This document shows, one piece after another, positions 48,887 to 57,490 of a stretch of 64,000 nt of DNA. The stretch lies in the NCBI RefSeq assembly GCF_010994095.1, contig NZ_WJYO01000008.1, forward strand, positions 1 through 64,000, read 5' to 3'. The DNA is from Mumia xiangluensis. Its GTDB lineage: Bacteria; Actinomycetota; Actinomycetes; Propionibacteriales; Nocardioidaceae. Under the pieces are notes generated by a model. The model saw only the letters and a list, made by a program, of their open reading frames with translations, ran no database searches and was not told where the DNA came from. Made by a program: the position numbers and the translations under genes. Position 1 is the stretch's first letter, and every line of letters starts with the position of its first letter.

Positions 48887-51800
48887 CTAAAGGCGACTCA
48901 GCAGGAGCTCCGCCGCCCGCACCGCCGCGTGACCGTCAGCGTGCGCGTTGAAGGTGCGGTTGACGTCCTCGAACGCATCGGTGTAGGTCTCGACGAGCCC
49001 TGCAGGATCCGTCAGCGCGTGTGCTGCCTCTAGCGTCGATGTGACGACGGGCCCCGTCTCGGACCTCGCCCACGGCACGAGCGGGGGGTGGAGAGCGGAG
49101 TACTCCTCGAGATCTGGTTGAAACAGGACGACAGGCTTGCGTGTGAGTGCCCACGTGAGTCGTAGCGGTGTGTAGTCGAGCACAGCAGCGTCGGCCACGA
49201 GCACCAGCTCGGCCTCGTTCGGGTAGTCGGTGACGTCCACCACGCCTCGGACTCCGAGGATGCGCTCGCCGCCCTGAGCGACCGCCGGCCCTCCCCGGAC
49301 GAGGACCACCGACGACGGGCCGAGGGATGACTGGAGCTTCTGCACGTCGAGCAGGTGGGTGAGGCGGGCGGTGCGTGCGCTGGTCGCGCGGTCCGGGCGA
49401 TCGGCGGGCGCGTACAGCACGACGAACGCATCAGGGGCAAGGCCGAGCCGCTCACGCACACGCTCTGCGACCGCGCCGTCGGCCGATACGAGGAGATCTG
49501 CCTCCGGGTCGCCCAGCACGGCGATCTCGCCGCCGAAGCCGAGGTCGGAGCGGATGGCGGTCTCTGCGTACGGCGCCGCGGCGACGAGGATGTCCCAGCG
49601 TGCAAGCCGTTGCTCCTCCTCGCGCACATGTCCCGGCGAGAAGCCGTTGGCCGCCCAGCGGGCGCGCCCGGGCGAGCTGATGGGATGCAGCGCCGCAAGG
49701 TTCATCCAGTGTCGCCCGGAGGGCGGGAGGAGGTTGTCGAGGGGTCCGTCAGCGACGACGAGACATGACCGCCGGACCTCGTCGGCCCACTCAGCGCTTC
49801 CGATGATCACGCGTCGGGTGCCGTCGGGGATGGCGACGGAGCGGTCGGACGTGGACCACACGACCTTGAGGCCTGGATCGAGGTCGGCGGCCGCGCGGGC
49901 GATCGCCGCGGGCGAACCGGCGGCGGCGAGACCGCCGCGACTGTGGAGCAGCAGCTGGCGGGCAGCGGGGGCCGCCGAGCGCTCGTAGCCGTGGAGAACC
50001 TGTCGGCGGGCCCAGCGGCTCCGCTCGAGCGGCCCGAGCCCGGACATGACGGTCAGCCGGGCCTCGCCGGTTCGAGTGACGGTCCAGCGGACAGTGGTAT
50101 CAGGCGTCACCTGTTCGAGCGGGAGGCGGGCGCGGAACCCGGTGGTGGCACTCACGGGTGTCCCGTCGCCCAACCGGAGCGAGTACGAGCCGGACGGGAG
50201 GGGCTGCTCGGGGCCGCCCAGCACGGAGGCTCGCAGCGGAAGGAGGAGACGGCGGCCGAGCCCGACATTCCCCGCAACCGTGGCTGCGACGGCGAGGCGC
50301 TCACCAACGAGTCGGACCGCGGCCTCGTCAGCGGCGGCACCGGTGAGCGTGATCGCGAGAGAGCCGTTACCGGTGGCTGCGTCATCGATCGACACGCCCG
50401 AGGGGCCCTCCTCAGCGGGTGGCTTCGGCGGCTCCAGATCCAGCACGAAGCCCTCGCGTGCGTCCCACGACGGCGTCAACCGGTGTCCCTGGACATCAGT
50501 TGACGTGAGGCTCTGGGGCGCGGCGGAGCCGCCCGCGACCGGGCTCGAGAACACCCCGGCTCGAGTCACCGCGCCGACGGAGACCTCAGTCTCGAGGACC
50601 CACCGGCCGGTGCGCCCGCCTCGCGTACGGAGCAGCTGTTCCACGTCGATCACGACCTCGAACCCCGCCGGCGCATGGTCGGCCTCGGGCTCGGCGATGG
50701 CGGCGTTCGCCCGCGGCTCGTCGACGTGGACAGGTGAGAGGACGATCGTCTCCCCGCCTGTCGATCGCAGCGACAGTGTCATCCGGTGCTCGTCCCCACC
50801 GTGGCCGACGGCACGCACGGTGGCCCAGCCGCGAAGGCGCAGACGAGCCGGATCGTCCCACGACGCCCGAAGCAGCCGCGCGTCGAGCGCCGTCTCGCTG
50901 TCGGAAAGCTCGAAGAGCTCGTGAGGTGTGTCCGGATCGAGGTCGTCCGCGATGGGCAGGTCGGCCACAACCCGTCCGTCGTGGACGAGCGCCCTCGGTG
51001 GCCGGCCGTAGTCGCGGACGTGCTGCTGGATCGCTTCGACGTCGTCCCACCGCTCCATTGCGACGTGCCATGCTCTCAGCTTGTGGAAAACCCGGACCGA
51101 CCGCCAGGCGTGGGGGGTGGCCATGGCGACGTGTCGTCGGTAGGCCTGCGCGAGGACGGCGCGGTACTCGTCGTCGGCGATCAGTGCGTGCTTGACGTAC
51201 GGCGGGAAGTCGAGGTCGAGCACCCGACCGAGCCATGTCGAGAAGACGGTCTCCGACGCCTCACGCTCGAGGAGGTCCTGTGCCTGTGCCTTCACGGCCA
51301 CCCGGTCACGGAGGTTCGCGAGCTGATGCTTCTGCTGACCGGTCGAGGTCTGGTTCTCGCGGATGCGCCAGTAGTAGGTGACTCGTTTGAGCACGTCGAA
51401 GCGCGTTGCCCGGACATAGGCCCGGACCATGGGGACGTGGTCCTCGTAGGCGCCGCGACCCTCGAAACCTCCGACCTCCTCGACCCAGAACCGTCGTCGG
51501 AAGACCCGGTTGCAGGCGATCACGTCCTGTAGCGCGTCCGGGAAGTCGTCAATGGTGATGCCGAGGCGGTCGCGCTCATGGACGGAGGCGGCCCATGGCG
51601 CCGCCGAGCGGGCGTCGTTGCGCACCCGGTTCACCTCGCCCACGGCGAAGTCCGAACCGGTGCGCTGCAGGGTCTGGACGGCATGCTGATAGGCCGTCGC
51701 GGGGAGGGTGTCGTCGGCGTCCAGGAACGTGAGGAAGGTGCCCCTGGCAAGCGTGACGCCGAGGTTGCGCGCCGGTCCTTGCCCGGCGTTCTCCTGGCGT

Positions 51801-51970
51801 ACGACCCTCAGGCGATGGTCGTTGCTGGCGTGGCGGGCGAGAATCTCGCTCGAGCCGTCGGTCGAGCCGTCGTCGACGGCGATGACCTCGATCTCGCGCA
51901 GGCTCTGGGAGAGAACGCTCTCGAGGCACTCGTCGAGGTAGGGGGCCACGTTGTAGACGGGAACGACCAC
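48887..51970 (-). CDS. GT2 glycosyltransferase fused to a degenerate TagF-like domain
   Basis: At least 1027 residues. An active-looking GT2 domain (1-230) has VVPVYNVAPYLDECLESV, EVIAVDDGSTDGS, LDADDT (the DxD) and GAYEDHVPM. The middle (about 330-680) is beta-rich with an LRGWA motif near 376. The C-terminal 350 residues follow the TagB/TagF fold but have lost its catalytic residues: WHGTPFK reads WMNLAAL, RGHMN reads RGGPA, and DYSSIMFDF reads DYTPLRLTW. The canonical start is the GTG at 51970. Conserved-looking basic codons continue upstream to a CTG at 52066 overlapping the manC stop (CTGA), so the real protein may be 32 residues longer. Confidence 0.85.
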   Translation of the reverse strand: MVVPVYNVAPYLDECLESVLSQSLREIEVIAVDDGSTDGSSEILARHASNDHRLRVVRQENAGQGPARNLGVTLARGTFLTFLDADDTLPATAYQHAVQTLQRTGSDFAVGEVNRVRNDARSAAPWAASVHERDRLGITIDDFPDALQDVIACNRVFRRRFWVEEVGGFEGRGAYEDHVPMVRAYVRATRFDVLKRVTYYWRIRENQTSTGQQKHQLANLRDRVAVKAQAQDLLEREASETVFSTWLGRVLDLDFPPYVKHALIADDEYRAVLAQAYRRHVAMATPHAWRSVRVFHKLRAWHVAMERWDDVEAIQQHVRDYGRPPRALVHDGRVVADLPIADDLDPDTPHELFELSDSETALDARLLRASWDDPARLRLRGWATVRAVGHGGDEHRMTLSLRSTGGETIVLSPVHVDEPRANAAIAEPEADHAPAGFEVVIDVEQLLRTRGGRTGRWVLETEVSVGAVTRAGVFSSPVAGGSAAPQSLTSTDVQGHRLTPSWDAREGFVLDLEPPKPPAEEGPSGVSIDDAATGNGSLAITLTGAAADEAAVRLVGERLAVAATVAGNVGLGRRLLLPLRASVLGGPEQPLPSGSYSLRLGDGTPVSATTGFRARLPLEQVTPDTTVRWTVTRTGEARLTVMSGLGPLERSRWARRQVLHGYERSAAPAARQLLLHSRGGLAAAGSPAAIARAAADLDPGLKVVWSTSDRSVAIPDGTRRVIIGSAEWADEVRRSCLVVADGPLDNLLPPSGRHWMNLAALHPISSPGRARWAANGFSPGHVREEEQRLARWDILVAAAPYAETAIRSDLGFGGEIAVLGDPEADLLVSADGAVAERVRERLGLAPDAFVVLYAPADRPDRATSARTARLTHLLDVQKLQSSLGPSSVVLVRGGPAVAQGGERILGVRGVVDVTDYPNEAELVLVADAAVLDYTPLRLTWALTRKPVVLFQPDLEEYSALHPPLVPWARSETGPVVTSTLEAAHALTDPAGLVETYTDAFEDVNRTFNAHADGHAAVRAAELLLSRL

Positions 51971-52062
51971 GCTCAGCGCCGGTCGACGGTTGCGGCCTCG
52001 CGCTGCCCGGGCGAGTCGGCGGACAGCGTCGGCGGCACGCGCGCGACGGGCGCGACGGGCGC

Positions 52063-53163
52063 TCAGAGGAGGTCCTCGCGTCCGACGTCCCGCCAGTGGT
52101 CGACGAGTTGCTTCACCTGCTGGGCCCGAGCCCGCGTGGTGACCAGGAGGGCGTCGGGCGTGTCGACCACGACGATGTCCTCGACGCCCAGCACGGACAC
52201 GGCACGTCCAGACGTCACCACGATCCCGCTGCTGTCGACCGCAGCGACGTCCCGGGGGTCACCGACGATGCCGAGGTCTCGCTCCGTTCCGAGTACGGCT
52301 TGGGAGACTGCTGCGAAGTCGCCGATGTCGCTCCAACCGAAGTCGGCCCGGATCACGGCCACACCTCCAGCGGCGGCAACCGGCTCGGCGAGGGCGTGGT
52401 CGATGGCGATCCTCGTCAACGTCGGCCAGGTGCCTTCAAGCACCTCGTCACGGTCGGGCCCGTCCCACGCCGCGGCGATCTCCTCGATTCCGGCGTGCAA
52501 CCGCGGTTGCTCACGGCGCAGGTGGTCGAGCATGACGTCTGCGCGCGAGACGAACATCCCGGCGTTCCAGCGGAACGTTCCTGCGCGGAGGTACTCGAGT
52601 GCTTGCGCTGCCTCGGGCTTCTCGACGAAGCGAAGCACGGCGGCAGCATCCGAGGCGGCAGGCAGCGCGTCGCCTGTCTCGATGTAGCCGTAGGCCGTCG
52701 ACGGCGAGAGCGGGCGAAGGCCGATCGTGGCGACGAAGCCCTCCCGAGCGACGTCGGCGGCCTGTCGCACCGCATCCAGGAACCTTGGCTCGTCGAGGAT
52801 CAGGTGGTCGGCTGCGAACGAGGCGACCAGTGCGTCCGGGTCGCGTCGGTGGATCAGTGCAGTCATCAGGCCGATCGCCGGCATCGAGTCGCGAGGCGAC
52901 GGCTCGGCGACGATCTGCTCGTCGGCGAGGTCGGGAAGCTGGGCGACGACGGCCTCGCGATGGCGCGCACCCGTGATCACGTTGACCCCTGCCTTCCCCA
53001 CCAGCGGTACGAGGCGGTCGTACGTCTGCTGCAGGAGGCTGCGACCGCTGCCGGTGAGGTCGATGAGGAACTTCGGGTGTCCTGCGCGTGACACGGGCCA
53101 CAGTCGGGTGCCGGCCCCGCCGGCAGGAATGATGGCGTGCAGCGATGGCACAACGTCTTCCAC
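52063..53163 (-). CDS. manC: Mannose-1-phosphate guanylyltransferase
   Basis: Makes GDP-mannose from GTP and mannose-1-phosphate. The 366 residues show the nucleotidyl transferase signature AIIPAGGAGTRLWPVSR, a PKFLIDLTGSG activation segment, AEPSPRDSMPAIGL, FAADHLI and the VEKPEAA/FRWNAGMFV loop. The GTG at 53163 was chosen over the far upstream ATG because GGAGGAA (53171-53177) lies 7 nt before it and the product then has normal family length. Its stop is within 4 nt of a possible CTG start of the GT2-TagF gene, suggesting an operon. Confidence 0.93.
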   Translation of the reverse strand: MEDVVPSLHAIIPAGGAGTRLWPVSRAGHPKFLIDLTGSGRSLLQQTYDRLVPLVGKAGVNVITGARHREAVVAQLPDLADEQIVAEPSPRDSMPAIGLMTALIHRRDPDALVASFAADHLILDEPRFLDAVRQAADVAREGFVATIGLRPLSPSTAYGYIETGDALPAASDAAAVLRFVEKPEAAQALEYLRAGTFRWNAGMFVSRADVMLDHLRREQPRLHAGIEEIAAAWDGPDRDEVLEGTWPTLTRIAIDHALAEPVAAAGGVAVIRADFGWSDIGDFAAVSQAVLGTERDLGIVGDPRDVAAVDSSGIVVTSGRAVSVLGVEDIVVVDTPDALLVTTRARAQQVKQLVDHWRDVGREDLL

Positions 53164-53294
53164 CGGGCGGTTCCTCCTCTGCGTCCTCCACACGTGCGGG
53201 TCCAGACTAGTCGTCTGCGGATGTACGATCGCCGGAGGCGTTCGCTCGCCCTCCCGGGAGCGCCGCACGACCGACGAAGAGGTTGCTCGCAAGC

Positions 53295-54332
53295 ATGGAC
53301 CGTACGCCTGACGCCGAGCCAAGGAGCGTGGCGGTCTTCGGCAGCTGCATCACCCGGGACTGCTTCAACTCGCGGTTCAACCCGGGCTACAAGGAGACCT
53401 ATCGGTGCGATCTCTTGCAGAACCAGATGTCGCTCCTCAGCCTCATGTCGGAGCCCGTCCTCGAGGCATGGGAGCCCACGCGGGTCATGTCCGAGTACGA
53501 CCTCTGGAACGTTCGCACGGAGCTCAGCAAGTCGTTCCTGGTCGACGTCGTCCGGCTGCAGCCCGCCTACCTCGTCGTGGACTTCTTTGGTGATGCCCAC
53601 TTCGGTTGCGTACGACTCCCCGATGGTCGCTTCCTGACCGACAACCGGTGGAAGGTCCGTCACACCGATCTCTACCGACGGCTCCGCGACGAGGGGCGTC
53701 TCGAGCAGGTTCGGGGCCGCGAGGATCCCGATGCCTACTTCGCCCTGTGGTCAGAGGCGCTCGACCGCTTCGCCGGCTTCCTCGCCGAGCACCTCCCTCG
53801 GTCGAAGGTCATCGTCCACCACGGCCATCACACCGGTTGGCTGGATCTTCCCGACCGGCCGCACCTGGTTCCGTTGCGTGGCGAGCACCGTCGAGCGCGA
53901 CGGCTCCACAAGATCGACGTGGATTCCGCGAACGCGTTGTGGAGCCGCATGGACGCGCGAGCCGTGAAAGTCCTCCGTGCGGCCTCGATCGATCTCACGG
54001 GCGACGTGTTCCCGACCTACGACGAGCATCCGTGGGGACCGTTCTACGTGCACTATCCCGACGACTACTACCGGCGCTTCCTCGCCGAGATGCACAAGAT
54101 CGTCGTTGCGGACGAAGGGACGGCCTCACCGCAGATGGTGGCGGAGATCGAGAGTGGCGCGCGTTCGACTCTCGAGCGGGATCTGTCTGCCCGGACGGAG
54201 CAGCTCGACGAGATCACGCGGCGGTACGGCGAGCTCGAGGAGGCGACAGCCCGGTTGCGTGAGCGCGTCGCGCGCCTCGAGCGCACTCCGTTGCGTCGTG
54301 CCGTCTCTCGGCTCCGCCGTAGCCGGGCTTGA
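53295..54332 (+). CDS. DUF6270-like protein with C-terminal coiled coil
   Basis: A 345-residue protein starting with the VAVFGSCITRDCFNSR segment that is characteristic of DUF6270 proteins in polysaccharide and glycosyltransferase loci. A GSC/S nucleophile-like start and later YVHYPDDYYRRFL/HPWGPFYVHY segments recall SGNH-type hydrolases, but activity is not established. The last 60 residues (about 285-345) are a charged coiled coil ending in a basic tail. The ATG at 53295 is used; a TTG at 53283 directly abuts GAGG and is unlikely. It is divergent from manC. Confidence 0.72.
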   Translation: MDRTPDAEPRSVAVFGSCITRDCFNSRFNPGYKETYRCDLLQNQMSLLSLMSEPVLEAWEPTRVMSEYDLWNVRTELSKSFLVDVVRLQPAYLVVDFFGDAHFGCVRLPDGRFLTDNRWKVRHTDLYRRLRDEGRLEQVRGREDPDAYFALWSEALDRFAGFLAEHLPRSKVIVHHGHHTGWLDLPDRPHLVPLRGEHRRARRLHKIDVDSANALWSRMDARAVKVLRAASIDLTGDVFPTYDEHPWGPFYVHYPDDYYRRFLAEMHKIVVADEGTASPQMVAEIESGARSTLERDLSARTEQLDEITRRYGELEEATARLRERVARLERTPLRRAVSRLRRSRA

Positions 54333-54386
54333 CGCATCGAGATGTGAGGCGCGCCACAGGCGGGTTACGGCGAGGTTTCGCGCACG

Positions 54387-54392
54387 TAGACT
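54387..54392 (+). promoter_or_regulatory. -10 hexamer of the pantothenate operon
   Basis: TAGACT, about 56 nt upstream of the ATG at 54449, implying a leadered transcript with GAAAGG as its ribosome site. The -35 is not clear. Confidence 0.4.
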
Positions 54393-54448
54393 AGAAGCGT
54401 CCGTTTGTCTGGTACCCCGCCCGTGGGACTGGAACGAAAGGCACTTCG

Positions 54449-55372
54449 ATGAAGTCCCTCCACGCCGTAGGCGTGGTCGGTGCAGGTCGCGTCGGAGCGG
54501 TGCTCGCCGCCCGGCTGCGCGAGGCCGGCCACGAGATCGTCGCCGCCAGCGGCCGATCCGCCGCATCGCAGACCCGCATCGACACCCTCCTCCCCGGTGT
54601 CCCGCTCCTCAGCCCTGCCGAGGTAGCGGCCCGCTCGGACGTCCTCGTCCTCGCCGTCCCTGACGACGCGCTCGCAGGCCTCGTCGCCGGGCTCGCCCTG
54701 GACGGTCACCTCCGCCCGGGCCAGGTCGTCGTGCACACGAGCGGACGGCACGGCCTCAGCGTGCTCGCGGCCGCAGCGCACGTCGGTGCGCGCCCTGTCG
54801 CGTTGCACCCCGCGATGACCTTCACGGGCACCGATGTCGACCTCGCCCGGCTCAGCGGCTGCGTCTTCGGCCTCACCGCCGCCGCAGACGACCGCGCGAT
54901 CGCCGAAGGTCTTGTCGCCGACCTCGGCGGACGGCCGATGTGGATTCGCGACGAGGACCGTACGACGTACCACGCGGCACTCGCGCACGGCTCCAACCAC
55001 CTCGTCACGATCGTGTCGCAGGCCATGCAGGTCCTGCGCCGTACCGGCGCCGAGGATCCTGCGGCGGTCCTACGCCCCCTCCTCACGGCCGCGCTGGACA
55101 ACGCGCTCCTCTACGAGGACGCGGCACTCACCGGACCGGTCGTACGCGGTGACGTCGAGACCGTGCGCGCCCACCTCGCCGCTCTCGAGGAGCAGCCCGC
55201 GCCCACGATGGACGCGTACGTCGCGATGGCGCGCGCGACCACGGCGCACGCCGTCGCAGACGGGCGGCTCGACGAGTCTCGCGCACGCGCGATCCGCAGG
55301 GTGCTGCGTGAGTCCGAGTGGGATCTCCTCGCCACGCTGGTCGCCGACGAGGACTCGCGGACCGGCGCATGA
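54449..55372 (+). CDS. Rossmann-like/DUF2520 protein upstream of panC
   Basis: A 307-residue putative oxidoreductase. The NAD(P)-binding loop [14 protein letters not shown] is at the N-terminus, with [10 protein letters not shown] and LHPAMTFTG following. The C-terminal half is the DUF2520 helical domain ([19 protein letters not shown]). The layout is that of ketopantoate/6-phosphogluconate-type dehydrogenases, and the gene precedes panC in many actinobacteria (Rv3603c position), so a ketopantoate-related role is often suggested; I regard it as unproven. GAAAGG lies upstream of the ATG. Its stop overlaps the panC start (ATGA). Confidence 0.85.
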   Translation: MKSLHAVGVVGAGRVGAVLAARLREAGHEIVAASGRSAASQTRIDTLLPGVPLLSPAEVAARSDVLVLAVPDDALAGLVAGLALDGHLRPGQVVVHTSGRHGLSVLAAAAHVGARPVALHPAMTFTGTDVDLARLSGCVFGLTAAADDRAIAEGLVADLGGRPMWIRDEDRTTYHAALAHGSNHLVTIVSQAMQVLRRTGAEDPAAVLRPLLTAALDNALLYEDAALTGPVVRGDVETVRAHLAALEEQPAPTMDAYVAMARATTAHAVADGRLDESRARAIRRVLRESEWDLLATLVADEDSRTGA

Positions 55373-56238
55373 GTATCGGCCCGGTGGTCGTCTCCACGCG
55401 TGGCACGCTCGACGCCGCGCTCGCTCCTGCACGCGCGCAGGGTCTGACGGTCGCCCTGGTGCCGACGATGGGCGCTCTGCACGACGGTCACCTCGCCCTG
55501 GTCGCTCGAGCCCGTGACCTCGCCGACGTGGTCGTGGTCTCGATCTTCGTCAACCCCACGCAGTTCGGCGCGGGGGAGGACCTCGACCGTTACCCACGTA
55601 CCTTCGACGCCGATCTCGAGAAGCTCTCCCGAGCCGGAGCCGACGTCGTTTACCACCCCGAGGTCACCGAGATGTACCCAGAGGGGCCCGGTGCCGTCGG
55701 CGTGAACGTCGACCCTGGGCCGCTCGGGTCCGAGCTCGAAGGTGCCGTCCGGCCGACGCACTTCCGCGGCGTCCTCACGGTGGTCGCCAAGCTCTTCGGC
55801 CTGGCGCGGCCGGACTTCGCCGTGTTCGGCGAGAAGGACTACCAGCAGCTCGTCCTCATCCGGCAGATGGTGCGCACGCTCTGTCTCCCGGTCGTCGTGG
55901 TGGGATGCGCCACCGTCCGAGAGGACGACGGCCTCGCCCTCTCGTCGCGCAACCGCTATCTGGACAACGCCCAGCGCGAGCTCGCCGTCTCGCTGTCGCG
56001 AGCGCTGCGGGCGGGTGCCGACGCCGGTCCCTCCGGCGCGGTCGCGGTCCTCGACGCCGCGCAGAAGGCGTTCGGGGAGGCGGATGGCGTGGACGTCGAC
56101 TACCTCACCCTCCGCGCGGCCGACCTCACCGACCCGCTCCCCGGTCAGGAGGCGCGGCTGCTGGTGGCGGCTCGTCTCGGGTCGACCCGCCTGATCGACA
56201 ACGTCGCCGTCTCCCTCGGCGCGGACAAGGACACCTGA
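55369..56238 (+). CDS. panC: Pantothenate synthetase
   Basis: Condenses pantoate with beta-alanine using ATP. The 289 residues carry [15 protein letters not shown] (HxGH-type motif), [19 protein letters not shown], the [17 protein letters not shown] loop and [12 protein letters not shown]. The ATG overlaps the DUF2520 stop as ATGA and the panD start overlaps its stop by one base, so the DUF2520-panC-panD genes form a tight coupled set. Confidence 0.95.
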   Translation: MSIGPVVVSTRGTLDAALAPARAQGLTVALVPTMGALHDGHLALVARARDLADVVVVSIFVNPTQFGAGEDLDRYPRTFDADLEKLSRAGADVVYHPEVTEMYPEGPGAVGVNVDPGPLGSELEGAVRPTHFRGVLTVVAKLFGLARPDFAVFGEKDYQQLVLIRQMVRTLCLPVVVVGCATVREDDGLALSSRNRYLDNAQRELAVSLSRALRAGADAGPSGAVAVLDAAQKAFGEADGVDVDYLTLRAADLTDPLPGQEARLLVAARLGSTRLIDNVAVSLGADKDT

Positions 56239-56663
56239 TGCTGCGGACCATGATGAAGTCCAAGATCCACCGGGCGACAGTGACCCAGGCCGACCTGCAC
56301 TACGTGGGCTCGGTGACGGTCGACACAGACCTGCTGGACGCCGCGGACATCCTGCCCGGTGAGCTCGTCCACATCGTCGACATCGACAACGGTGCGCGGC
56401 TCGAGACTTACACGATCGAGGGCGAGCGCGGCTCGGGCGTGATCGGCATCAACGGTGCAGCCGCCCGCCTCGTGCACCCCGGCGACCTCGTCATCCTCAT
56501 CGCATACGCACAGGTGACAGATGCCGAGGCGCGAGAGCTCCAGCCGCGCGTAGTGTTCGTCGACACCGAGAACCGAATCCTCGGCACCGGCTCCGACCCG
56601 GCCGCGCCGGTCCCCGGCAGCGCCACGGTGCGCGGTGATCTCACGGCCACCCCGACCGCCTGA
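56238..56663 (+). CDS. panD: Aspartate 1-decarboxylase proenzyme
   Basis: Makes beta-alanine from aspartate for PanC. The 141-residue proenzyme self-cleaves at Gly24-Ser25 (visible as HYVGSVTVD) to create the pyruvoyl group. Tyr22, Thr57-region ([20 protein letters not shown]) and the GDLVILIAY core are present. The ATG overlaps the panC stop (TGATG). The acidic/Pro tail after residue 120 is longer than in E. coli and typical of actinobacteria. Confidence 0.95.
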   Translation: MLRTMMKSKIHRATVTQADLHYVGSVTVDTDLLDAADILPGELVHIVDIDNGARLETYTIEGERGSGVIGINGAAARLVHPGDLVILIAYAQVTDAEARELQPRVVFVDTENRILGTGSDPAAPVPGSATVRGDLTATPTA

Positions 56664-56676
56664 GCACCCGCTGCGC

Positions 56677-56682
56677 CATGAT
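56677..56682 (+). promoter_or_regulatory. Possible -10 hexamer for leaderless coaX
   Basis: CATGAT, 6 nt, then GTG at 56689. The first base departs from TANNNT. Confidence 0.3.
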
Positions 56683-56688
56683 GGGGCA

Positions 56689-57459
56689 GTGAGCCTGCTC
56701 TGCCTCGACGTCCGAAACAGCCAGACGGTCGTCGGCGTCTTCGACGGTGACGAGCTGACCGCGAGCTGGCGCGTGGCATCGCTTGACTCGCGGACCGCGG
56801 ACGAGTGGCACCTGCTCGTCCAGGGACTGCTCTCGCAGAGCGCCGCTGGGCCGGTCGAAGCAGTGGCGCTGTCGTGCACGGTGCCCGCGATCCTGCACGA
56901 GATGCGCCTGCTGCTGGAGCGCCACTACGGCCATTGCGCGGTCTCCATCGTCGAGCCGGGCACGCGAACCGGGGTGTCGATCTTGATGGACAACCCCCGC
57001 GAGGTCGGCGCGGACCGTATCGTGAACGCCGCCGCAGCCGGCGTCCTGTACGCAGGGCGACCTTGCATCGTCGTCGACCTCGGCACGGCCACGACCTTCG
57101 ACGTGGTCGATGCTCAGGGACGGTACGTCGGCGGCGCGATCTCGGCGGGCATCGGCATCTCGCTGGACGCGCTCGCTCGGCGCGGCGCTCAGCTGCGATC
57201 GGTCGAGCTCGTCCGCCCTCGGGGCGTGGTCGCCAAGAATACGGTCGAGGCCATCCAGTCAGGCATGGTCTTCGGGTTTGCCGGACTGGTCGACGGGATC
57301 GTGACTCGCATGATCGAGGCGCTCGGCACCGACGACGTCGCGGTGGTCGCGACGGGGAGCAACGCCGACGTCGTGCTCGGCGAGTGCACGACCGTCACCG
57401 CGCACGTCCCGGACCTCACACTCATCGGCCTGCGCATCGTGGCCGAACGCAACGCCTGA
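56689..57459 (+). CDS. coaX: Type III pantothenate kinase
   Basis: Phosphorylates pantothenate, the first step of CoA synthesis, continuing the pathway started by PanC/PanD. The 256 residues carry LDVRNSQTVVGVFDG (phosphate-1), TRTGVSILMDNPREVGADRIVNA, VVDLGTATTFDVV (phosphate-2) and GGAISAGIGISLDAL, all ASKHA-fold features of CoaX. The GTG at 56689 lies 25 nt after the panD stop and gives the family's normal N-terminus; the start at 56635 would overlap panD. Confidence 0.93.
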   Translation: MSLLCLDVRNSQTVVGVFDGDELTASWRVASLDSRTADEWHLLVQGLLSQSAAGPVEAVALSCTVPAILHEMRLLLERHYGHCAVSIVEPGTRTGVSILMDNPREVGADRIVNAAAAGVLYAGRPCIVVDLGTATTFDVVDAQGRYVGGAISAGIGISLDALARRGAQLRSVELVRPRGVVAKNTVEAIQSGMVFGFAGLVDGIVTRMIEALGTDDVAVVATGSNADVVLGECTTVTAHVPDLTLIGLRIVAERNA

Positions 57460-57477
57460 CCCGCCAGGGCCCCCGAC

Positions 57478-57483
57478 TACCCT
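57478..57483 (+). promoter_or_regulatory. -10 hexamer for leaderless lysS
   Basis: TACCCT, 7 nt, then ATG at 57491. Confidence 0.5.
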
Positions 57484-57490
57484 GGTCGGC

